From: Sphingomonas taxi
GTDB lineage: Bacteria; Pseudomonadota; Alphaproteobacteria; Sphingomonadales; Sphingomonadaceae
Reading direction: 5' to 3'
Length of the DNA: 64,000 nucleotides
Assembly (NCBI GenBank): GCA_003243195.1
Contig: QFQI01000002.1
Location: 496,001 to 560,000 of the forward strand
Shown piece by piece: positions 27,686 to 36,010 of this stretch. Position numbers and translations under genes: made by a program. How positions within the stretch are numbered: the first letter of the stretch is position 1; each line of letters begins with the position of its first letter. The notes below the pieces were generated by a model, which was not told the origin of the DNA, searched no databases, and saw nothing but the letters and a program-made list of their open reading frames with translations.

Positions 27686-29216
27686 ACGCCGATTCCGGCA
27701 CGGTCAGGTTCACTTCCAGTCCATCCGGCGCCCAGTTCCGCTCCACCCGCCCGCCAAGCTGACGCGTGGCGCTCATCTCGATCAACTGCGAGCCGAAGCC
27801 CTGATCGTCGGGCGACCCGGCCAGCACCGGACCGCCGCGCTCGCACCAGTGCAGCGTCACCATGCCGTCCTGTACCGTGAGGGTCAGTTCGATCCGCCCG
27901 TCGGCACTGGACAAGGCGCCGTACTTGCTGGCGTTGGTGGCGAGTTCGTGGAAGATCAGCGCCAGCGGCGTGGCCGCGCGATCGTCGATCGTCACGTCGG
28001 GGCCGGCGATGCGGAATCGCTCGCCGGGCTGCGCCTGATAGGGGGCGAACAGTTCCTCCAGCAGGCCGTGCAAGCTGTCCTGGCGACGATGCGGGCGCGA
28101 TTCGGCGCTGTGCGGGCGGACGAAATCATGCGCACGGCCCAGCGCGGTAATGCGCTGGCGCAACTCGGTGGTGATCGCGGCGAGTTCGGGATGCGCGCGT
28201 CCGGCGAGATGCACCAGCCCGGCCACCACCGAGAAGATGTTCTTGATGCGATGGCTCAGCTCCTGGCTGATGACCTCGCGTTCCTCCATCGCCAGTTTCT
28301 GTTCGTGGATGTCGGTGCAGGTGCCGAACCAGCGCGTGATCCGCCCTTCGGCATCGCGGATCGGCAGCGCGCGGCCCAGCACCCAGCGATAATCGCCGTC
28401 GCGGTGCCGCAGCCGGTATTCGATCTGATACGGGTCGCCGGTCGCCAGCGAATGGCGCCACGCCGTCCACGCGCGCTCCTGATCCTCGGGGTGGAACATG
28501 CCGTTCCACGCTTCGCCATCGGTGGAGCCCACCGGCATGCCGGTGAACGCGTACCAGCGCGCGTTGTAATAATCGTGATAGCCGTCGGGCAGCGTCGACC
28601 ACACCATCTGCGGCATGGTGTCGGCCAGCACGCGGAAGCGCGTCTCGCTCTCCGCCGCGTCGCGCTGCGCCGCGCGCGATGCGGCATGGTCGCGCGAGCC
28701 GTGGACGCGCGCCATGACCCCCGCCGCCAGCACGCGCAGCCCGTCGCGCTGGAAGTCGGTCAGTCCTTCCGGGCGCGGCGCCATGTCGAGCACGCACAGC
28801 GCACCCAGCGGCACGCCCTCGTCGGTGACCAGCGGCGCGCCCGCATAGAAGCGGACGCCGGGGTCGATCAGCAGCGGATTGTCAGCGAAGCGCGGATCAC
28901 GGGTCGCGTCGGGCACGACCATCACGTCGTCGCCCCACATCGCATGCGCGCAGAACGAAACCGCGCGCGGCGTGCGTTCCAGGTCGGTGCCGGTGGTGGC
29001 CAGGAAGGACTGCTCGTCCTCCTCCACCAGCGAGACCAGCGACACCGGCGCGTCGCACAGTCGCGCGGCGAAATCGGTGACCTGCTTCAGCGATTCGGCA
29101 CGGCGCAGGGCCACGAGATTGTGCGAGTCGATCGTGGCCCGCCGGCGCCGCTCGTCGACATCCCAGCCGGCCGCTGCGGGCGGCGCTTCGGCCAGCGAAG
29201 GGGAGGGCGCTTCCAT
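27660..29216 (-). CDS. HWE-family sensor histidine kinase with GAF and PAS domains
   Basis: The product of about 518 residues has an N-terminal GAF domain (VSLVSLVEEDEQSF, SFCAHAM, FYAGAPLVTDEGVPLGALCVLD) and a PAS/PAC domain (WSTLPDGYHDYYNARWYAFTG, YRLRHRDGDYRWVLGRA). The kinase part has the phosphoacceptor histidine in ELSHRIKNIF, the N-box HELATNASKYGAL and the W-x-E signature HWCERGG that defines the HWE class. It lacks transmembrane segments, so it senses a cytoplasmic cue. The ATG at 29216 is used; a GTG 27 bp upstream is possible. Confidence 0.93.
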   Translation of the reverse strand: MEAPSPSLAEAPPAAAGWDVDERRRRATIDSHNLVALRRAESLKQVTDFAARLCDAPVSLVSLVEEDEQSFLATTGTDLERTPRAVSFCAHAMWGDDVMVVPDATRDPRFADNPLLIDPGVRFYAGAPLVTDEGVPLGALCVLDMAPRPEGLTDFQRDGLRVLAAGVMARVHGSRDHAASRAAQRDAAESETRFRVLADTMPQMVWSTLPDGYHDYYNARWYAFTGMPVGSTDGEAWNGMFHPEDQERAWTAWRHSLATGDPYQIEYRLRHRDGDYRWVLGRALPIRDAEGRITRWFGTCTDIHEQKLAMEEREVISQELSHRIKNIFSVVAGLVHLAGRAHPELAAITTELRQRITALGRAHDFVRPHSAESRPHRRQDSLHGLLEELFAPYQAQPGERFRIAGPDVTIDDRAATPLALIFHELATNASKYGALSSADGRIELTLTVQDGMVTLHWCERGGPVLAGSPDDQGFGSQLIEMSATRQLGGRVERNWAPDGLEVNLTVPESAFSRSPSAT

Positions 29217-29350
29217 CGGTGGGGTTCCCAGAATTCGATCCACTCAGCCAGAGCCGGTATCCGCGACGGGCAAATGGCGCGGCGACCCGCGACCAACGCG
29301 CGTCCCTCCGGATCGCCGCATGGCGTGGGCCAGGATGGCCCGTCGCGCGC

Positions 29351-29917
29351 CTAGAACGGTACGTCGTCGTCCAGATCGTCCGCGAAGCCGCCGCCATAGC
29401 CGCCACCACGCGCCGCGCCGCCGCCACCGGATGCTGCGCCGCCGCCGCCGCCCCGCGCGCCGCCGCCGCGCGCGCCGCCGCCGCCATAGGAGCCGCCACC
29501 GCCGCCGCCGAAATCGTCACCGCCGCCGAAATCGTCGCGTGCGCCGCCGCCACCGCCGCCACCCTGCGGACCATCGAGCATGGTCAGCACCGCGTTGAAG
29601 CCCTGCAGCACGATCTCGGTCGAATAGCGGTCCTGCCCCTGCTGGTCCTGCCATTTGCGCGTCTGGAGCTGGCCCTCGATATAGACCTTGCTGCCCTTGC
29701 GCAGATAGCGTTCGGCGACATTGGCCAGCCCTTCGCTGAAGATCGCGACCGAATGCCATTCGGTCTTTTCCTTGCGCTCGCCGGTGTTGCGATCCTTCCA
29801 CGATTCCGACGTGGCGATGCGCAGGTTCACCACCTTGCCGCCGTTCTGGAACGATCGCGATTCAGGATCGCGCCCGAGATTGCCGACGAGAATGACCTTG
29901 TTGACGCTGCCTGCCAT
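29351..29917 (-). CDS. ssb: Single-stranded DNA-binding protein
   Basis: SSB coats single-stranded DNA in replication and repair. The 188-residue product has the OB fold (VNKVILVGNLGRDPE, ATSESWKDRNTGERKEKTEWH, LRKGSKVYIEGQLQTRKWQ). A long Gly-rich, Arg/Ala-spaced linker follows (about 120-178), then the conserved acidic tip DDDVPF that docks partner proteins. It lies 9 bp after feoB on the same strand, so iron-controlled read-through is possible. Confidence 0.97.
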   Translation of the reverse strand: MAGSVNKVILVGNLGRDPESRSFQNGGKVVNLRIATSESWKDRNTGERKEKTEWHSVAIFSEGLANVAERYLRKGSKVYIEGQLQTRKWQDQQGQDRYSTEIVLQGFNAVLTMLDGPQGGGGGGGARDDFGGGDDFGGGGGGSYGGGGARGGGARGGGGGAASGGGGAARGGGYGGGFADDLDDDVPF

Positions 29918-29926
29918 CGAAACCTC

Positions 29927-31777
29927 TTAGAGGCCGGCGAAGGTCGCCAGCCAGTATGTGAGCCCCGCCATGACATAAGCGGTCGCGAACAGATAGCCCA
30001 TCATGAACAGCGGCCAGCGCCAGCCGTTCGTCTCACGCCGGGTGACGGCGATCGTACTGATACACTGCGGCGCGAACACGAACCACATCAGGAAGGCGAG
30101 CGCGGTAGGCAGCGACCAGCGGCCGCGCAGGTGATCGACCAGGCTTTTCGATCCCGCCTCATCCTCGGTATCGTCGATGGCATAGGCGGTGCCGATCGCC
30201 GCCACCGCCACCTCGCGCGCCGCCATCGCCGGGATCAGCGCCACCGCGATGTCGTGGTTGAAGCCGATCGGACGCACCACGACCTCCAGTCCGCTGGCGA
30301 TCCGCCCCGCGACCGAATAATTGACCTGGCTCTGGCCGGCGGGCGCCTGCGGGAAGCTGAGCAACGCCCACAGCACGACCGTGGTCAGCGCGATGGTGGT
30401 GCCGGCGCGCTTCAGGAAGATCAGCGCGCGGCTCCATAGCCCGATCGCGACATCGCCCAGCCGCGGCATCTGGTACTTGGGCATCTCCATCATGAAGCCC
30501 GACGATTCTCCCTTCGTCACCGTGCGGCGCAGCAGCAGCGCGGCGACGAACGCGCCGAGGATCCCCATCAGGTACAGCCCCAGCAGCACCAGCCCCTGCA
30601 ACCCGACGAACGGCGCCACCTGTCGCGCGGGGATGAACGCCCCGATGATGATCGTATAGACCGGCAGCCGCGCCGAACAGGTCATCAGCGGTGCGATCAG
30701 GATGGTGGTCAGCCGGTCCTTTTCATCGTCGATCATCCGCGTCGCCATGATGCCGGGCACCGCGCACGCGAAACTGGAGAGCAGCGGGATGAACGCGCGC
30801 CCCGACAGCCCGACGCCGGCCATCAGCCGGTCCATCAGGAAGGCGGCCCGGACCATGTAGCCCGACGCCTCCAGCACCAGGATGAACAGGAACAGGATGA
30901 GGATCTGCGGCAGGAACACCACCACCGCGCCGACGCCGGCGATCACGCCGTCGGTCAGCAGCGAGCGCAGGAAGCCATCGGGGAGCGCCCCCTTGATCGC
31001 GCCTTCCAGCGCGGCGAACCCGTCCTCGATCCAGCCGATCGGCGCTTCCGACCAGCTGAACACCGCCTGGAACATCACGAACAGCAGCGCGACCAGCAGG
31101 ATCGGACCGATGACCGGGTGCAGCGCGACGCTGTCCAGCGCGTGGTGCCAGCGGCGCGTCGGCGTCTCGCTGACCGTCGCGGCCTTCGACAGCGCGCGCG
31201 CGCGGCGCTGGAGCGTGCGGATGTCCTCGATCGAATCGGCCGCGGCCGGCGCGGTGGCGGGGGTGCCGACGGTTCTGGTCAGCGTCGCGCGGAGCACGTC
31301 GATGCCGCGGCGGCGCACCGCGACGGTCGGCACCACCGGCACCCCCAGCTCGCGCTCCAGCATCGCCGGGTCCAGCACCAGCCCGTCGCGTTCGGCGAGA
31401 TCGACCATGTTGAGCGCCACCACCACCGGCAGCCCCAGTGCGATGAGCTGCAACGCGAAGCGCAGGTGGTTGTCGAGGTTGGCGGCGTCGATCACCACCA
31501 CCAGCACGTCCGGGCGCCGCTCGCCCGCCTGCGTGCCGAGCAGCACGTCGCGGGTGACGCGCTCATCGGGGGAGGACGGCTCCAGGCTGTAGGCGCCGGG
31601 CAGGTCGACCAGCTCGACCGGGCGGCCGTCGTCCAGTGCGAGCCGGCCGGAATGGCGCTCCACGGTGACGCCGGGATAATTGCCGACCTTCTGCCGCGCG
31701 CCGGTCAGCGCGTTGAACAGCGCGCTCTTGCCGGCATTGGGGTTGCCGACCATCGCGACCAGCGGAGGCATTTCCAT
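29927..31777 (-). CDS. feoB: Ferrous iron transporter FeoB
   Basis: FeoB imports Fe2+ across the inner membrane. The product of about 616 residues starts with a G domain: G1 GNPNAGKS (about 11-18), G2 and G3 region NYPGVTVERHSG and DLPGAYSLEP, and G4 NMVDLAE. A helical linker and a polytopic membrane domain follow, with Gate regions FIPLLSSFACAVPGIMATR and TCSARLPVYTIII that carry the conserved cysteines. The start is the ATG 16 bases after the feoA stop. Confidence 0.96.
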   Translation of the reverse strand: MEMPPLVAMVGNPNAGKSALFNALTGARQKVGNYPGVTVERHSGRLALDDGRPVELVDLPGAYSLEPSSPDERVTRDVLLGTQAGERRPDVLVVVIDAANLDNHLRFALQLIALGLPVVVALNMVDLAERDGLVLDPAMLERELGVPVVPTVAVRRRGIDVLRATLTRTVGTPATAPAAADSIEDIRTLQRRARALSKAATVSETPTRRWHHALDSVALHPVIGPILLVALLFVMFQAVFSWSEAPIGWIEDGFAALEGAIKGALPDGFLRSLLTDGVIAGVGAVVVFLPQILILFLFILVLEASGYMVRAAFLMDRLMAGVGLSGRAFIPLLSSFACAVPGIMATRMIDDEKDRLTTILIAPLMTCSARLPVYTIIIGAFIPARQVAPFVGLQGLVLLGLYLMGILGAFVAALLLRRTVTKGESSGFMMEMPKYQMPRLGDVAIGLWSRALIFLKRAGTTIALTTVVLWALLSFPQAPAGQSQVNYSVAGRIASGLEVVVRPIGFNHDIAVALIPAMAAREVAVAAIGTAYAIDDTEDEAGSKSLVDHLRGRWSLPTALAFLMWFVFAPQCISTIAVTRRETNGWRWPLFMMGYLFATAYVMAGLTYWLATFAGL

Positions 31778-31793
31778 CAGGGTTGCGCGTCGA

Positions 31794-32057
31794 TCATTCC
31801 GCGGGCAGCGGATCGACCGACACGCGGATCGCACCAGCCACCGCGCGGCGCAGCGCCACCGTCATCCGCCCGATTCGGCACGCCACCGGCCCGCCGCCGA
31901 TCCGCGCGCGGTGCAGCACCTCCACCGCCACGCCCTGATCGAAGCCCAGTTCGCGCAGGCGCCGCGCTTCCGGAGTGGCAAGGCGCGCCCAGTCGATGGT
32001 GTCGACGGTCGCGGCCTGGTGCCGCGGGAGCGTTTCGAGGCTGATCGGTGAGGTCAC
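31794..32057 (-). CDS. feoA: FeoA family protein
   Basis: FeoA is a small SH3-like cytoplasmic partner of FeoB. The GTG at 32055-32057 gives 87 residues, the usual size. It has the conserved ARRLRELGFDQGVAVEVLHRAR and GPVACRIGRMTVALRR segments. A further upstream ATG would add residues encoded by the promoter region and is rejected. The gene is first in feoA-feoB-ssb and lies behind a promoter with a Fur-like site. Confidence 0.93.
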   Translation of the reverse strand: MTSPISLETLPRHQAATVDTIDWARLATPEARRLRELGFDQGVAVEVLHRARIGGGPVACRIGRMTVALRRAVAGAIRVSVDPLPAE

Positions 32058-32064
32058 GCTACCC

Positions 32065-32092
32065 GTATAATGGCGGTGCGAGTGATTATCAA
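32065..32092 (-). promoter_or_regulatory. Sigma-70-type promoter of feoAB
   Basis: On the minus strand TTGATA (32087-32092) and TTATAC (32065-32070) are spaced by 16 bp. They match the -35 and -10 consensus well for this GC-rich genome. The predicted transcript starts just upstream of the feoA GTG, leaving almost no leader. Confidence 0.7.
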
Positions 32093-32096
32093 TTAG
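32078..32096. promoter_or_regulatory. Probable Fur-type iron box over the feoAB promoter
   Basis: The sequence GCGAGTGATTATCAATTAG, read on the plus strand, centres on the palindrome TGATTATCA and resembles GATAATGATAATCATTATC in composition and spacing. It overlaps the -35 element, the right place for repression by an iron-sensing regulator. Whether Fur or another regulator binds is inference. Confidence 0.65.
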
Positions 32097-32122
32097 CGTT
32101 TCGTCGGGGACGTCGGGGTACA

Positions 32123-32776
32123 TCACACCACCGGGTAGCGCAGCCGGCCGATGAAGCGGCTCAGGCTCGGGCGGTGCTGCGTGCGGCGCAGGAAGCCGGC
32201 CTTGGCCTTTTCGAACGCCATGATCCCGTCGATGCGCCGCGCCAGGAACGCCCGTGTGTCGGCGTGGCCATCGCTGTCGTCATCAAGGAAGACGGTGGTA
32301 GTGGCCGCATAGACCGCCAGCAGCATCGCGCGCTTGGTGTAATGGTTGTAGTCGGTCGCGGTGTCGCCGGCGAGACGCCAGATCGCATCGACGCCGCGCC
32401 AGCCGAGCCGCGCGGCGGCGGCGACGTTGGCGGGCAGCGCCAGCACGGCCCGCGCGCGGCGCAGCGCCTCGCGTTCGGGCGCGAGGATCGCGAGTCGCGC
32501 CTCGACCAGCGCGGTGATGCGCTGGCGGATCTTCATGGTCGCCAGTGCCTCGGGCGGTACCGCGCGCGCCATCGCGGCGTCGACATGCGCGAACCAGGCG
32601 TCGATCATCGCCACCGGCCCCTCGGCGAAGGCGAGGCGGGCGATGTCGGCGTCGACGTCGTTCGCCCCGGCGGCAAGGTCGCGCGCGGCGTCGGTCCAGC
32701 CGTCGAACGCGGCGTTGGCGGCGATCGCGGCGGCGAGGCGCGCGCGCACCTCGTCCAGCGTCAGGTCGTGGGTCAT
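32123..32776 (-). CDS. COQ9 family protein, ubiquinone biosynthesis
   Basis: The 217-residue protein has the COQ9 pattern: an N-terminal TetR-like helical part (LDEVRARLAAAIAANAAFDGW), RITALVEARLAILAPEREALRRA, WRGVDAIWRLAGDTATDYNHYTKRAML and FLDDDSDGHADT. COQ9 is a lipid-binding accessory factor for the ubiquinone hydroxylase COQ7. A C-terminal amphipathic helix (FIGRLRYPVV) is likely membrane-associated. Its ATG overlaps the stop of the EamA transporter gene (ATGA). Confidence 0.93.
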   Translation of the reverse strand: MTHDLTLDEVRARLAAAIAANAAFDGWTDAARDLAAGANDVDADIARLAFAEGPVAMIDAWFAHVDAAMARAVPPEALATMKIRQRITALVEARLAILAPEREALRRARAVLALPANVAAAARLGWRGVDAIWRLAGDTATDYNHYTKRAMLLAVYAATTTVFLDDDSDGHADTRAFLARRIDGIMAFEKAKAGFLRRTQHRPSLSRFIGRLRYPVV

Positions 32777-33708
32777 CGCAAATCCTCCGTCACCGGGTTG
32801 GCGGGCGGCTCCGTGGTCGTAGCATGGCCGCGCGGATCGCGCACCAGCACCAACGCGACCGCGATCATCGCGATGCCGGCGAAGTCGGGGGCGCCCAGCG
32901 CCTCCCCGAACCCGATCCACCCGATCGCGGTCGCCACCGTCGGCTGCAGCAGCAGCGCCAGCCCGATCACCAGCGGCGGCAACCGCCCCAGTGCGTAGAT
33001 CATGCAGCCCTGCCCCAGTACCTGGCACACCAGCGCCAGCGCGATCAGCGGTCCCCATTGCTGCGGCGCGATCCGCTCGCCGAGCAGCAGCGCGCAGGCG
33101 AGCAGGGCCGGCAGCGACGCGACCGACGACAGCGCCAGCGCGGGCAGCGGCGCCAGCGCGCGGCGCACGTCGGACATCAGGATGAAGTAGAGCGCGTAGA
33201 GCACCCCCGCGAGCACGCACAGCAGGTCGCCGGCCAGATGCCGCGGATCGAGCTGGTACGAGCGCCCCATCAGCAAGGCCACGCCGCCGGCGGCGAGGAG
33301 CAGCGCCATTCCCTGCATCCGCGTCGGCCAGGCACGCGCGACCAGAAAGCCCCAGATGGGAAACAGGAAGGTCGCCGAATTGCCGAGCAGGGTGGCATTG
33401 GCCATCGTGGTATGCAGGATGCCGAGGTGCCAGGAGCCGAGATCGGCGGCGAAGGCGATGCCGGCGAACAGTACGAACAGCCACACCCGCCCGCCCGGGC
33501 GGGCGGCCGGCGCGGGACGCCGGCCGGCGAGGGCGGCGGCGGCGAGCAGCGGCACTGCCAGCGCGATCCGCCAGAAGGCGGCGGCGACCGGCCCGGTGTC
33601 GGACAGCCGCACGAACAGCGGGCCGAAGGCGAGCGCGACATTGGCGACCACCACCGCGACGAGTGCGAGCGTGTTGTTCGTCGGTTCGGATGCAGGGCGC
33701 GGGGCCAT
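32773..33708 (-). CDS. EamA/DMT-family membrane transporter
   Basis: The 311-residue product has about ten transmembrane helices in two EamA repeats, e.g. LALVAVVVANVALAFGPLFV, AVPLLAAAALAG, TLLGNSATFLFPIWGFLVA and GLALLLQPTVATAIGWIGFGE. It is typical of the drug/metabolite transporter superfamily. The substrate cannot be inferred. It precedes and overlaps the COQ9 gene by four bases. Confidence 0.9.
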   Translation of the reverse strand: MAPRPASEPTNNTLALVAVVVANVALAFGPLFVRLSDTGPVAAAFWRIALAVPLLAAAALAGRRPAPAARPGGRVWLFVLFAGIAFAADLGSWHLGILHTTMANATLLGNSATFLFPIWGFLVARAWPTRMQGMALLLAAGGVALLMGRSYQLDPRHLAGDLLCVLAGVLYALYFILMSDVRRALAPLPALALSSVASLPALLACALLLGERIAPQQWGPLIALALVCQVLGQGCMIYALGRLPPLVIGLALLLQPTVATAIGWIGFGEALGAPDFAGIAMIAVALVLVRDPRGHATTTEPPANPVTEDLR

Positions 33709-33798
33709 GGGGCTCCATGATCGTTACGGGGGGCAGCGCCGGCGCGGCCATGACGATGGCGCGCGCGGCTGGTGAACTGGTGCGCGGCGATGAAGGCG

Positions 33799-34371
33799 CT
33801 ACACCGCCTCCGCCAGCAGCGCCTTCGCCTCCGCGCCGGTCCAGTCCATGTCGCCGGTGACGCGCCACAGCTCATGCCCCTTCGAGTCGTAGAGGATCGT
33901 CGTCGGCAGGTTCGCGCCATAGGCGGTGCTCAGCCCCAGCTTGGGGTCGAGAAACGGCGTCAGGTGGATGAACTGGCCCTTTTCCAGGAATGCCAGCGCC
34001 TTGGCGGGGTCCATGTCCTGGCTGACCGCGGCGAACGTCACCTTGCCATCCAGCGCACCGGCCGCGGCGTTGAGCGTTGGCATCTCCTTTACGCACGGGG
34101 CGCACCATGTCGCCCACAGGTTCACCAGCAGCGGCCGGCCGCCGAACGAGGCGAGCGTGGTGTGCGACCCGTCGGGGCCGTCGAACGGGGCGACGGGCGG
34201 CGCCTCGCCCTTGTGGCTGCGGTCGACCTTGCCGGCGCTCGCGGCGGTGCCGCCGCCGGTCACCTCGTCGGCGCTTGCGACCTCGACTTGCCCGTTGCGC
34301 GGTGACGGCTTATCGCACGCGGCGAGTGCCAGCGCGCCCAGGAGACAGACGATCGCGACGCGGGATGCCAT
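33799..34371 (-). CDS. TlpA-like thiol-disulfide oxidoreductase lipoprotein
   Basis: The 190-residue protein has a lipoprotein signal with lipobox LAAC (Cys about 19). A low-complexity linker and a thioredoxin-fold domain follow, with the active site ATWCAPCVKEMPTL and the cis-proline region NLPTTILYDSKG. It is predicted to reduce or exchange disulfides in the periplasm, for example during cytochrome c maturation. Its ATG shares two bases with the argH ATG on the other strand (CATG at 34369-34372). Confidence 0.92.
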   Translation of the reverse strand: MASRVAIVCLLGALALAACDKPSPRNGQVEVASADEVTGGGTAASAGKVDRSHKGEAPPVAPFDGPDGSHTTLASFGGRPLLVNLWATWCAPCVKEMPTLNAAAGALDGKVTFAAVSQDMDPAKALAFLEKGQFIHLTPFLDPKLGLSTAYGANLPTTILYDSKGHELWRVTGDMDWTGAEAKALLAEAV

Positions 34372-35746
34372 GAGCGGTTCCAACCAGATGTGGGGCGGGC
34401 GGTTCGCCGAAGGGCCGGCCGCGGTGATGCGCGAGATAAACGCCTCCATCCCCTTCGACAAGCGGATGTGGCGGCAGGACGTGGCGGGCAGCCGCGCGCA
34501 CGTCGCGATGCTGGGCGCACAGGGCATCGTGTCCGCAACGGATGCCGCGGCGATCGGCGACGGGCTGGCGCAGGTCGCGGCGGGCTATGCCGATGGCGGC
34601 GTGCCCGACGATCTGGCGATGGAGGACATCCATATGCTGACCGAGGCGCGGCTGTCGGACGCGATCGGTCCCGCCGCCGGCCGGTTGCATACCGCGCGCA
34701 GCCGCAACGATCAGGTCGCGACCGACTTCCGCCTGTGGGTGCGCGACGCGACCGACCAGGTGCTTGCCGCGCTCGCCGCGCTGGACGCGGCGCTGCTGGC
34801 TCGCGCGGAGGAGCATGCCGACAGCGTGATGCCGGGCTTCACGCACCTGCAATCCGCGCAGCCGGTGACGCTGGGCCACCACCTGATGGCCTATCACGAG
34901 ATGGTGGCGCGCGACGTGTCGCGCTTCACCGACAATCGCGCGCGCGGCAACCTGTGCCCGCTGGGCGCGGCGGCGCTGGCGGGGACCGGCTTCCCGATCG
35001 ACCGCGCGGCGACCGCGGCGGCGCTGGGGTTCGACGGGCCGACGCGCAACAGCCTCGATTCGGTCAGCGACCGCGACTTCGCGCTCGATTATCTGATGGC
35101 GGCCGCGCAATGCTCGCTGCACCTCAGCCGGCTGGCGGAGGAGTTCGTGCTCTGGGCGTCGCAGCCGTTCGGCTTCGTGTCGCTCAGCGATCAATGGTCG
35201 ACGGGCAGCTCGATCATGCCGCAGAAGCGCAACCCCGACGCCGCCGAGCTGGTGCGCGGCCATGCCGGGCGGATCACCGGCTGCCTGGTCAGCCTGATGG
35301 TGACGATGAAGGGGCTGCCGCTGGCCTATTCCAAGGACATGCAGGACGACAAGCCGCCGGTGTTCGAATGCCACGATCTGCTGGCGATCTCGATCGCGGC
35401 GATGACCGGCATGGTGGAAAGCGCGACGTTCCGCACCGACCGGATGCGCGCGCTGGCCGAAAGCGGCTATGCCACCGCCACCGACCTTGCCGACTGGCTG
35501 GTGCGCGAGGGCGACGTGCCGTTCCGCGAGGCGCATCACATCACCGGTCGCGCGGTGGCGCGTGCCGAGGCCCTAGGCTGCACGCTCGACCAGGTGCCGC
35601 TCGCGGACCTGCAGGCGATCGATCCGCGGATCACCGCCGGCGTGTTCGACGTGCTGTCGGTGGATGCGTCGGTGGCCAGCCGGCGCAGCTTTGGCGGCAC
35701 CGCGCCCGATAACGTCCGCGCCGCGATCCGGGCCGCGCGCGCATGA
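34370..35746 (+). CDS. argH: Argininosuccinate lyase
   Basis: ArgH splits argininosuccinate to arginine and fumarate. The 458-residue product has MWGGRFAEGP, the HTARSRNDQVATD block and the fumarase-superfamily signature GSSIMPQKRNPD with its catalytic serine loop. The ATG at 34370 adds six residues before MWGGRF; the ATG at 34388 is a plausible alternative. It overlaps a lipoprotein gene downstream by four bases. Confidence 0.96.
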   Translation: MSGSNQMWGGRFAEGPAAVMREINASIPFDKRMWRQDVAGSRAHVAMLGAQGIVSATDAAAIGDGLAQVAAGYADGGVPDDLAMEDIHMLTEARLSDAIGPAAGRLHTARSRNDQVATDFRLWVRDATDQVLAALAALDAALLARAEEHADSVMPGFTHLQSAQPVTLGHHLMAYHEMVARDVSRFTDNRARGNLCPLGAAALAGTGFPIDRAATAAALGFDGPTRNSLDSVSDRDFALDYLMAAAQCSLHLSRLAEEFVLWASQPFGFVSLSDQWSTGSSIMPQKRNPDAAELVRGHAGRITGCLVSLMVTMKGLPLAYSKDMQDDKPPVFECHDLLAISIAAMTGMVESATFRTDRMRALAESGYATATDLADWLVREGDVPFREAHHITGRAVARAEALGCTLDQVPLADLQAIDPRITAGVFDVLSVDASVASRRSFGGTAPDNVRAAIRAARA

Positions 35747-35988
35747 GGGTGCCGTCGCCGCTCGCCGCGCTCGCGCTGGCTCCGGCGCTGGCGGCGTGCG
35801 GATCGACGCAGGCGTTGAAGCCGAAGCCGGGCGCATCGCTGCCGGTCGCACCGTATGGCGCGCGGCAGACGCCCGACGTGAACGACCTGCTGACCCCGTC
35901 GGTACAGGCGCGCCCGCAGTGCACCGGCGAGGTACTGACCCGTTCGCAGCAGCGGCAGGACGACCCGTTCGACCTGCCGCCGCGCTGA
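35743..35988 (+). CDS. Small lipoprotein between argH and lysA (LptM-like position)
   Basis: The 81-residue product starts with a signal peptide and lipobox LAAC (Cys about 19). A hydrophilic, Pro-rich chain follows (GLKPG-like ALKPKPGASLPV, APYGARQTPD). A small lipoprotein of this kind between argH and lysA is widespread in proteobacteria; the E. coli one next to lysA-region genes is LptM (YifL), a helper of the LptD-LptE translocon. Orthology is inferred from position and size only. The start codon overlaps the argH stop. Confidence 0.75.
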   Translation: MRVPSPLAALALAPALAACGSTQALKPKPGASLPVAPYGARQTPDVNDLLTPSVQARPQCTGEVLTRSQQRQDDPFDLPPR

Positions 35989-36010
35989 TTCCCCGATACG
36001 ACGAGCTACG

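Noticed and set aside
29409..29580. GGC/CGC-rich repetitive stretch, possible repeat array
   Set aside because: It encodes the normal Gly-rich linker of SSB.
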